Source: an uncultured bacterium
Lineage (GTDB): Bacteria > Planctomycetota > UBA1135 > GCA-002686595
Assembly: GCA_938075305.1 (NCBI GenBank)
Contig: CALJGV010000009.1
Location: 38,096 to 102,095, forward strand
Length of the DNA: 64,000 nt
Direction of reading: 5' to 3'
Below are positions 8,928 through 16,172 of the stretch, piece by piece (position 1 is the first letter of the stretch; each line of letters starts with the position of its first letter). Position numbers and translations under genes: made by a program. The notes beneath the pieces were generated by a model. That model made no database searches. It was not told where the DNA came from and worked only from the letters and a program-made list of their open reading frames with translations.

Positions 8928-10061
8928 ATGGCTGCCCCCCTCCCCGCTCCGCTGGAGCCCGGCCTCGAAGGCCGCATCCTCACGCCCGCGCTCCTGGTCG
9001 ACCTCGGGGCCGCGAGGCGAAACATCGAGGCGGTCCTGCGGCTCACGGCGGGGCCCGCGCGCTGGCGACCCCACGTGAAGACCGCGAAGATCCCCGAGGT
9101 GCTCGCGCTCTACGCGAGGGCGGGCATCCGGCGGTTCAAGTGCGCCACCGCCCGGGAGGCCGACGTGCTTGCCGGGGTGCTGGAGGCTGAGTCCACCCCC
9201 TCCGGCGACATCCTCCTCGCTCACCACCTGTACGGCCGCGGCCTGGACCGGCTCGCCGAGCTGGCCGCCCGCTGGCCTGGTGTCTCATTCTCGACCCTGG
9301 TGGAGTCCGTGGACCAGGTGGCGGAGCTCCCGCCGGACCTGGGTGTCTTCATCGACGTGGACCTCGGGATGGGTCGCACAGGGATCGGGATCGGCAACGG
9401 CGACGAGATCCGCGCCATCGCAAGGGCCGCGGGCGAACGCTTCCGGGGCCTCCACGCCTACGACGGGCACCGGCACGAGGCCGACCTCGACGAGCGCGCT
9501 CGCCTGATCCACTCCTCCTACGACGAGCTGGTCTCGCTGGCCGGATCCCTCCGCGACTCGGGGCTCGCGCCCTCCGAGGTCATCACCGCGGGCACCCCGG
9601 CGTTCCCCGCCGCCCTCAAGCACGTGGGCCTCGCCACCCTGCCCGGGTCCGTCCATCGGGTCTCCCCCGGTACGGTGGTCTACCACGACCTGCGATCCGT
9701 GGAGCAGCTCCCCGACCTCGAGGCGGAGTTCGCGGCCACCGTCCTGACGCGGGTCGCGAGCCTCCCCGGCACGGACCGCGTGACCTGCGACGCGGGTTCA
9801 AAGTCCATCGAAGGCACGGGCCCTGATCGGATCGCCGAGGTCGTGGACCACGGGCACCTCAAGGCCATCGGCCAGAGCGAGGAGCACACCGTCCTGATGG
9901 CCGAGGGCGGAGAGCGGCCCGAGCGCGGCGCCTTGCTGCGGCTCATCCCGGGCCACGTCTGCCCCACCGTCAACCTCGCCACCCACGCCCTCCTGGTCGA
10001 GGACGGCAGGCTCATCGAACGGGTCGAGGTGGCCGCCCGCGGTCACGAGGCCCTCGCCTGA
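8928..10061 (+). CDS. D-threonine aldolase / D-serine dehydratase-like PLP enzyme (377 aa)
   Basis: Fold-type III PLP enzyme acting on a D-beta-hydroxy amino acid. The ATG at 8928 was chosen; the 1071 upstream codons of the ORF-track entry are antisense to the lipoprotein. Near the N-terminus TPALLVDLGAARRNIEAVL and RPHVKTAKIPEV contain the PLP-lysine region (HxKTxK), as in alanine-racemase N-terminal domains. The C-terminal domain has GHVCPTVNL, the HxC metal-binding motif of the DSD/DTA family. YDGHRHE also fits the family. Length is typical. The nitrilase starts 20 bp downstream, so the two are probably co-transcribed. Whether the reaction is aldol cleavage or dehydration cannot be decided from sequence alone. 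Confidence 0.85.
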   Translation: MAAPLPAPLEPGLEGRILTPALLVDLGAARRNIEAVLRLTAGPARWRPHVKTAKIPEVLALYARAGIRRFKCATAREADVLAGVLEAESTPSGDILLAHHLYGRGLDRLAELAARWPGVSFSTLVESVDQVAELPPDLGVFIDVDLGMGRTGIGIGNGDEIRAIARAAGERFRGLHAYDGHRHEADLDERARLIHSSYDELVSLAGSLRDSGLAPSEVITAGTPAFPAALKHVGLATLPGSVHRVSPGTVVYHDLRSVEQLPDLEAEFAATVLTRVASLPGTDRVTCDAGSKSIEGTGPDRIAEVVDHGHLKAIGQSEEHTVLMAEGGERPERGALLRLIPGHVCPTVNLATHALLVEDGRLIERVEVAARGHEALA

Positions 10062-10081
10062 CCGACCCCACAGCTCCCACC

Positions 10082-11011
10082 ATGCCCAACGCTCCCTACC
10101 GGGCCGCGGTCGTCCAGGCGGCCCCGGCAGCCCTCGACCTCGAGGGCACCCTCGAACGCGTGGACGAGCTCACCGGCCGCGCCGCCTCGGAGGGAGCCTC
10201 CCTCGTCGTCTTCCCCGAGGCCTTCGTCGGGGGGTACCCAAAGGGCGTCGACTTCGGCGTCCGGCTCGGCACCCGAAGTGAGGCCGGGCGCGCCGCCTTC
10301 GAGCGCTATCACGCGGGGGCGGTGGAGGTCCCGGGGCCAGCGGTGGACCGCCTCGGCGGGATCGCCGCGCGGCACGGGGTGGAGCTGGTCATCGGGGTCG
10401 TGGAGCGGGACGGAGGAACCCTCTACTGCACGGTGCTCTTCGTCGGACCCGGCGGCGAGCTGCGTGGCAAGCACCGCAAGCTCGTCCCCACGGCCCTGGA
10501 ACGCTGCGTATGGGGCCGCGGCGACGCCTCCACCCTGACGGTCGTGGACTCACCCCGCGGCAAGATCGGCGCGGCGATCTGCTGGGAGAACTACATGCCC
10601 CTCCTGCGCGCCGCCCTCTTCGAGCGGGGCACCGAGGTCTACTGCGCACCGACGGTGGACGACCGTGACGTGTGGCAGGCCACCATGCGGCACGTGGCCG
10701 TGGAGGGGCGCTGCCATGTCCTCGCGGCCTGCCAGCACATGCGTGGGCGCGACCTCCACGCCGACCTCGGCGGCGACGAGATCGCGCCAGATGAGGTCCT
10801 GATCCGAGGCGGCAGCGTCATCGTCGATCCGTTCGGAGAGGTGCTCGCCGGCCCGGTCTTCGAGGAGGACGCCGTGCTCGTCGCAGAGGTCGACCCCGGC
10901 GCCGTGATCCGAGGCCGCTTCGACCTCGACGTCTCCGGCCACTACGCCAGGCCCGACGTGTTCGAGCTGCGCGTGCTGCCCACCCCCGGAGACGGCACGT
11001 CCGCCGAGTAG
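10082..11011 (+). CDS. Nitrilase / carbon-nitrogen hydrolase (309 aa)
   Basis: Cytosolic CN-hydrolase of the nitrilase branch. The catalytic triad is visible: Glu46 in VVFPEAFVGGYPKG, Lys133 in GKHRKLVPT and Cys167 in GAAICWENYMPL. The CWENYMPL context and the VFPEAFVGGYPKG opening are diagnostic of true nitrilases/cyanide hydratases rather than amidases or ureidopropionases. The start at 10082 follows the aldolase stop by 20 bp. The substrate is unknown. The pairing with a D-amino-acid enzyme suggests processing of a nitrile or hydroxy-amino compound, but that is speculation. Confidence 0.9.
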   Translation: MPNAPYRAAVVQAAPAALDLEGTLERVDELTGRAASEGASLVVFPEAFVGGYPKGVDFGVRLGTRSEAGRAAFERYHAGAVEVPGPAVDRLGGIAARHGVELVIGVVERDGGTLYCTVLFVGPGGELRGKHRKLVPTALERCVWGRGDASTLTVVDSPRGKIGAAICWENYMPLLRAALFERGTEVYCAPTVDDRDVWQATMRHVAVEGRCHVLAACQHMRGRDLHADLGGDEIAPDEVLIRGGSVIVDPFGEVLAGPVFEEDAVLVAEVDPGAVIRGRFDLDVSGHYARPDVFELRVLPTPGDGTSAE

Positions 11012-11036
11012 AGCGACGGGGACGCGTCCCACCCGG

Positions 11037-11050
11037 GGCCGAAATCGGCC
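11037..11050. terminator. Short hairpin after nitrilase
   Basis: GGCCG-AAAT-CGGCC, 25 bp past the nitrilase stop. A weak stem without a T tract; possible terminator. Confidence 0.3.
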
Positions 11051-11076
11051 TCACAGCCCCGTACTGGGCGGTCGCC

Positions 11077-11106
11077 TTGCTTTGATGCGGTGCGCGAACC
11101 TAGCAT
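11077..11106 (+). promoter_or_regulatory. Candidate sigma-70-type promoter for the CBS gene
   Basis: TTGCTT and TAGCAT are separated by 18 bp, placing a start site near 11113 and giving a leader of about 55 nt before the ATG at 11169. Pattern match only. Confidence 0.4.
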
Positions 11107-11168
11107 CAAGTGTTCGCCATCGCCGAGCGGCGAAGCTCACCTACAACTCAAACAGCGAGGAGTCCGCC

Positions 11169-11585
11169 ATGCTGCGTTCTGTCGAAGCCGAGGATCACAT
11201 GACCCGATCACCGGTGACCCTGAGTCCGGAGACCCACATCTTCGAGGCTATCCGAGCGCTCACCGAGCGCAGCATCTCCGGCGCTACGGTCCTCGACGAC
11301 GACGGCAACGTGGTGGGGGTCATCTCCGAGATGGATTGCCTCCAGGCGGTGCTCAGCGGCACCTACCACGGCGAGGCTGGGGGCACCGTGGCCGACATCA
11401 TGACCACCGAGGTGGAGTCGGTGGAGGTCGGCATGAGCGTCGTGGACGTGGCCCAGAAGCTCATCGACGGCCACCGACGCCGCTTCCCCATCGTCAAGGA
11501 GGGCAAGTTCGTCGGGCAGGTCTCCTGCCGCTCGATCCTGCGGGCGGTCATGGCGTTCGCGAAGACGGACGCGCCAGCGGACTGA
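11169..11585 (+). CDS. CBS-domain pair protein (138 aa)
   Basis: Small soluble protein made of two CBS domains: residues about 8-62 (EDHMTRSPVTLSPETHIFEAIRAL ... DDDGNVVGVISEMD) and about 77-132 (VADIMTTEVESVEVGMSVVDVAQ ... PIVKEGKFVGQVSCRSIL). Such pairs bind adenine nucleotides and act as stand-alone energy-state sensors. The ATG at 11169 was preferred over 11082 because GCGAGGAG lies 7-14 bp upstream and the upstream residues look non-coding. It is convergent with the formate dehydrogenase operon (30 bp between stops). The target is unknown. Confidence 0.88.
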   Translation: MLRSVEAEDHMTRSPVTLSPETHIFEAIRALTERSISGATVLDDDGNVVGVISEMDCLQAVLSGTYHGEAGGTVADIMTTEVESVEVGMSVVDVAQKLIDGHRRRFPIVKEGKFVGQVSCRSILRAVMAFAKTDAPAD

Positions 11586-11615
11586 CCCGGCCGCCGCGCC
11601 AACCCTCGCGCCCGA

Positions 11616-14444
11616 TCAGGCGGGCGCGTCGACGCCGTAGAACGTCCCGGGGAACAGACCGTCGCGGGCCTCCCCTTCCTCGACCTTGCGGACCTCCGCG
11701 GCGCAGACCTTGTACTCCGCGGTGTCCGTCACGGGGTCCCCCGCGTCGTTGGTGATCACGTTGGCTCGCGCCTCGAAGAAGTGCAGGGGCATCCAGATGC
11801 AGCGCGGCTGGACCTGGCGTGAGTAGAGCGCCCTGACCCGCACCGAGCCGCGCCGGGTCGAGATCTCGACGAGGTCTCGGTCCTCGATGCCGCGCTTCTT
11901 CGCGTCGCGGGGGTGAATCTCAACCCAGGCCTCGGACTGCTTCGCGTCGAGCCCCGACTCGCGTCGGGTCTGGGTCGCACAGTTGTAGTGGTACAGCGTC
12001 CGCCCGGTCGAGAGGAGCAGGCCGTAGGTCTCGTCAGGGAGCTCCGCCGGCGGGCGATAGTCCACCGCCTGGAAGAGCCCCTTGCCCCGCAGGATCCCCT
12101 CCTCGTGGAGGAAGGTCGTCCCCGGGTGATCTGGGGTCGGGCAGGGCCACTGGAGGCCCGTCTTGGGGAGCTCAACCGTGGCATCGAGCCGCGCGTGGCT
12201 GATCCCGGAGAACTTGTCCGCGTCACGCACGAGCTCGTCGTAGACGTCGGCGGCCGTGTCGAACGACCAGTCCGCGCCGCTCGCGTTGGCGAGCGCGATC
12301 AGGATTCGCCAGTCCTCGCGCGCCTCGCCCGGCGGCTCGACGGCCTTGCGCACGCGCTGAACGCGCCGCTCGGAGTTGGTGAAGACGCCCTCCTTCTCGG
12401 CGAAGACCGACGCGGGGAAGACCACGTCCGCGAAGCGGCAGGTCTCGTTGAGGAAGGCGTCCTGCACCACGACGAACTCGGCGGCGTTCATGCCCTTCTC
12501 GAGCTCCATGCAGTTCGGCTCGGAGAGGACCACGTCCTCCCCCATGACGAAGAGGCCTTTGATGCTCTTGCCCACCTCCTTCATCATCACGTTCAGGTTC
12601 AGCCCCGGCTCGGAGGGGAACGTCGTCCCCCACGCTTCCTCGTACCTGGCGTGGACCTCGGGGTCGTCGACCCGCTGGTAGCCCGGGAGGAAGATCGGGG
12701 TCGCGCCGGCGTCGTTGGCGCCCTGGACGTTGTTCTGTCCGCGCAGCGGGTTCATCCCTGAAGAGGGCTTGCCCAGGTGCCCGGTCATCAGCACGAGGTT
12801 CGCGAGGGCGTAGACGTTGTCCGTGCCGTGCGTGTGCTCGGTGATCCCGAGGGTGTAGTAGATCCCGGCCTTCTCCGTGGTCGCGTACTTACGCGCGACC
12901 CAGCGGATGTCCTCGGCGGAGATCCCCGTGTGCTCCTCCGCCGCCTCGGGCGAGTAGCGCTTCACGGTCTCCCGCACCGCCTCGAAGCCCTCGGTGTTCT
13001 CCGCCACGAAGGTCTCGTCCACGAGGCCCTCCTCGCAGATCACGTGGGCCATGGCGTTCAGCAGCCAGACGTCGCAGCCCGGCTTCAGCTGGAGGTGCTT
13101 CTCCGCGATGGTCGACATCCAGATCTTGCGCGGGTCCGCGACCACCATGGTCGCGCCGCGCCGCACGGCCCGCTTCATCTCCATGGCGATGATCGGGTGC
13201 GCCTCGCTCGTGTTGCTCCCGATCACGAACAGGAAGTCCGCGTTACGGATCTCCCCGATCGAGTTCGTCATCGCGCCCGCTCCGAAGGTGGTGACCAGAC
13301 CGGCCACCGTCGGAGCGTGTCATGTCGCTGCACACTGATGGATGTTGTTCGTCTTGAACACCGCCCGGGATAGCTTCTGCACGAGGTAGTTCTCCTCCAT
13401 CGTGCAGCGCGACGAGCTGACGAAGCCGAGCCCGTTGGGCCCGTGCCGTTCACTGACGCCTTGGAGGCCCGCGGCCGCCACCGAGAGCGCGTTCTCCCAG
13501 CTGGTCGGCACGAGCTCGCCCGCGTCGTTGCGGACCAGCGGGCTCGTGATGCGCTCCTCGTGGTGGATGAAGTCGTAGGCGAAGCGGCCCTTCACGCACA
13601 GGTTGCCGTCGTTCGTGGTCGTGCCCGCGGGCGGGCTGGTGACCTTCACCACCTGACCGCGGCCGTCGTTGGCGTCGGGGTCCACGTTGAGATCGAGCTG
13701 GCACCCGACGCCGCAGAAGTTGCAGGTGCTGCGGACCTTGGTCAGCTCACGCTCCGGCTTCGCCTCGCGCGTCAGGGGCATCTTCTCCCCCATGGCGCCC
13801 GTGGGGCACACGTCGACGCACCCGCCGCACATCTCGCAGGTGGTGTCCATCAAGGACAGCCCGTCCACCGTCGCGATGGTGGTTTCGGCGCCGCGGCCCG
13901 CGAGGGTGATGGCGCTGACGCCCTCGACCTCCTCGCAGTAGCGCGTGCAGCGCGCGCAGGAGATGCAGGTGTCGGCGTTGAAGTGGATGTAGGGGTTGCG
14001 GTCCCCGTCGCGGTTGTCCCGCAGGGACTCCATGAAGCCCCAGTCCCGCGGCGCCTCGTAGCGCGCCGCCATCTCCAGCAGCTCGTTAGGCGCGCCACGC
14101 TCTGCGACCTCGATGTCCTGGGGGTGGTCCGTGAGGTAGAGGGCGAAGAGGGTCTTGCGGTGGCGATCGATCCGCTCCGTCTCCGTGCGCACCTCCGCGC
14201 CGTCCTGGGCGGGGGTCTTGCACGCAGGGAGCAGTCGGCGCTGCCCCTCGACCTCCACCAGGCAGGTCCGGCAGGCGCCCGCCGGCTCCAGGCGCGGGTC
14301 ATGGCACAGGGTCGGGATCTCCGCCCCCGCGCGCTGGGCGACCTCGAGGATCGTCTCGCCCGCCTGGAAGGGCATCTGCCGTCCGTCCACCTGGATGGAC
14401 CTGGCCGGCCGCTTGGGCTGGTCCGGTTCGCCTCGCTCGATCAT
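11616..14444 (-). CDS. fdhA: Formate dehydrogenase alpha subunit, selenocysteine-containing (942 aa; TGA at codon 375 read as Sec)
   Basis: Catalytic molybdenum/tungsten bis-MGD subunit oxidising formate to CO2. The ORF track splits it into 13320-14444 and 11616-13307, but both halves are in the same frame, separated only by an in-frame TGA (13320-13322). Around it the reading is NNIHQCAAT-U-HAPTVAGLVTTFGAGAMTN, which matches the ARV-U-HGPTVA active site of selenoprotein FDHs, with the catalytic His next to Sec. Order of domains: [2Fe-2S] (C47, C58, C61, C75); two ferredoxin clusters (C160/163/166/170 and C203/206/209/213); the FDH [4Fe-4S] (C241, C244, C248, C283); then molybdopterin oxidoreductase and C-terminal dinucleotide-binding domain. 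The NuoG-like segment DHPQDIEVAERGAPNEL lacks the three Cys expected for the His-ligated cluster. It lies 3 bp downstream of its electron-transfer partner. selA/B/C and fdhD are not in the window. Confidence 0.88.
13290..13322 (-). promoter_or_regulatory. Selenocysteine UGA and bacterial SECIS-like hairpin in fdhA
   Basis: On the coding strand UGA is followed by 11 nt, then GGUGGCC-GGUCU-GGUCACC: a 7-bp stem (one G-U pair) with GGUCU in the loop. From my memory of E. coli fdhF, the loop sequence and the distance from the UGA are the same. This is the SelB recognition geometry and lies wholly within the coding frame. Confidence 0.85.
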
Positions 14445-14447
14445 CTC

Positions 14448-16058
14448 TCAGCCCTCCTTGGAGGTCTCCTCTTCGAACGCCTCGGGGAAGTACTTGAGCG
14501 CACTCGTCAGCGGCAGCGGCGCCGCCTGACCCAGTCCGCAGATCGAGCCCTCGTTCATCTGCCAGGCCGCGTCGGCGGCGTTGGCCAGGGGGCCGTCCAC
14601 GTCGTCGCCGCGCGCCTGCCGCTCCACGGACTCGCGCAGGTAGCGCGTCCCGATCCGGCAAGGTGCGCACTGGCCGCAGCTCTCCGCCTCGAAGAACCGC
14701 AGCTGCTGGGCGGCCGCCCAGCGCATATCCACGGTGTCGTTCAGGACCACCACGCCGGCGGAGCCGAGCATGGAGCCGAGGCCGCCGAGGTGGGCGAAGT
14801 CCAGGGGGTCGCCCCGCCGCTCCGCGGGCAGGAACCCCGAGCTGGCCCCGCCGGGGCTGAAGGCCTTCAGCTCGCCGACGTAGCCGCCGGCCGCCTCCAC
14901 GAGCTCGTCCAGCGAGACGCCGAGCGGGAGCTCGTAGGTTCCGGGCTGGCCCACGTGACCGCTCACGCAGTAGAGCTTGGTCCCGGCCTCGGTTCGACCG
15001 AGCCCGCGGAACCACTCACCGCCGCGCTCGACGATCCCCGGGACGCAGGCGATGGTCTCCACGTTGTGGATCAGCGTGGGCTTGCCCCACAGCCCGACCT
15101 CCACCGGGAAGGGCGGCTTGATCCGAGGCATGCCGCGCTTGCCCTCGAGCGCCTCGAGCAGGGCCGTCTCCTCCCCGCAGATGTAGGCGCCGTTGCCCTC
15201 GTGGGTGTGGAAGTGAATGTCGCCGTAGATCCCCGAGGCGTGAGCCTCGTCGATCATCCGCCTGATGATCCCGAGGGGCACCTCGAACTCGCCACGCAGG
15301 TACAGGTAGCAGTCCTTCGCGCCGATGGCGTGCGCCGCGATGGCGAGCCCCTCGAGCACGAGGTCGGGGCGCCGCAGCATGCACTCGCGATCCTTGAACG
15401 TGCCCGGCTCTCCCTCGTCCGCGTTCAGGACGACAAAGCGCTCCTGCTCGGCCTGGCCAGCGACGCCGCGCCACTTGATGTGCGCGGGGAACCCAGCGCC
15501 ACCTCGTCCCTGGAGACCCGCGGCCTCGAGGAGGTCGATGACGCCCTCCGGGCCGAGCTCCGACGCCGCCTTGAAGGCCGCGCCCAGGGGCGCGGCGGGC
15601 TTGCAGAGGTCGATGGCGAGCTCCCCGTCCGCGGCTCCCTCCGGTCCGACCGCTCCGGTCCACTCGGTCTCACCGGGGGCCGCGGCGCTGTCGAGCTTGG
15701 ACCAGTCACTGCCGGCGGCCTTGACGTCATCAACGGTCACGTGCGGCATCGTCCGCCGATCGCGTAGCACGGCAGGCGGGACATCACAGCCGGCGAGGCA
15801 GGAGGCCTCCTCCACCGGAAGGCCCTGGGCCTTCGCAGCGTCGAGCACGTCCTGGGCGCCGCCGAGCAGGCAGCTCAGCCCGGTGCAGACGCGCACCTTC
15901 GCCTCGGAGCGCGAGAGCATGTGATAGAAGCTCCCGATCCCCCAGACGTGCGCCTCGGGGACGCCCGTCTCCCTCGCGATGTCGCGGGCCACGCCCTCGA
16001 GCAGTCCGCCTGCTTCGCGCAGACGGTCGGGTACGGAGGCAGCGTCGTGTCGGCTCAT
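14448..16058 (-). CDS. Formate dehydrogenase NAD-binding subunit, NuoE-NuoF fusion (536 aa)
   Basis: Diaphorase subunit passing electrons from FdhA to NAD(P)+. Residues 1-130 are a NuoE/FdsG thioredoxin-like [2Fe-2S] domain (VCTGLSCLLGGA ... EASCLAGCDVPP, the C-x4-C and C-x3-C pairs). Residues about 170-536 are NuoF/FdsB with the FMN site LQGRGGAGFP, the NAD site NADEGEPGTFKDR, GEETALLEALEG and the [4Fe-4S] motif ESCGQCAPCRIGTRY with a distant Cys in SICGLGQ. In most Fds systems these are two genes. It is first in the operon, with fdhA starting 3 bp after its stop. Upstream (16075-16100) are a hairpin and a CATAAT box. Confidence 0.9.
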   Translation of the reverse strand: MSRHDAASVPDRLREAGGLLEGVARDIARETGVPEAHVWGIGSFYHMLSRSEAKVRVCTGLSCLLGGAQDVLDAAKAQGLPVEEASCLAGCDVPPAVLRDRRTMPHVTVDDVKAAGSDWSKLDSAAAPGETEWTGAVGPEGAADGELAIDLCKPAAPLGAAFKAASELGPEGVIDLLEAAGLQGRGGAGFPAHIKWRGVAGQAEQERFVVLNADEGEPGTFKDRECMLRRPDLVLEGLAIAAHAIGAKDCYLYLRGEFEVPLGIIRRMIDEAHASGIYGDIHFHTHEGNGAYICGEETALLEALEGKRGMPRIKPPFPVEVGLWGKPTLIHNVETIACVPGIVERGGEWFRGLGRTEAGTKLYCVSGHVGQPGTYELPLGVSLDELVEAAGGYVGELKAFSPGGASSGFLPAERRGDPLDFAHLGGLGSMLGSAGVVVLNDTVDMRWAAAQQLRFFEAESCGQCAPCRIGTRYLRESVERQARGDDVDGPLANAADAAWQMNEGSICGLGQAAPLPLTSALKYFPEAFEEETSKEG

Positions 16059-16074
16059 GATGGGTCGGATCGGT

Positions 16075-16100
16075 GCGCCGTTCGGCGCCCCGACATTATG
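16075..16100 (-). promoter_or_regulatory. Leader hairpin and possible -10 box of the fdh operon
   Basis: On the minus strand CATAAT (16100-16095) precedes a perfect GCGCCG-AA-CGGCGC hairpin (16088-16075), 17 nt before the ATG at 16058. No convincing -35 was seen. The hairpin near the start may affect translation. Confidence 0.35.
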
Positions 16101-16172
16101 CGTCGGACGGCCCTGCTCCGCTGGACCAGTCTCGCTGCGGGAGCCGAATCCCCGGAGGTTCTCCGAGCCCCC

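Noticed and set aside
13305-13322. Reading FdhA as a pseudogene or as two separate genes broken by a nonsense codon
   Set aside because: The TGA sits exactly at the Sec/Cys active-site position, both sides are fully conserved, and a SECIS-like hairpin follows at the expected distance. A random nonsense mutation would not explain these together.
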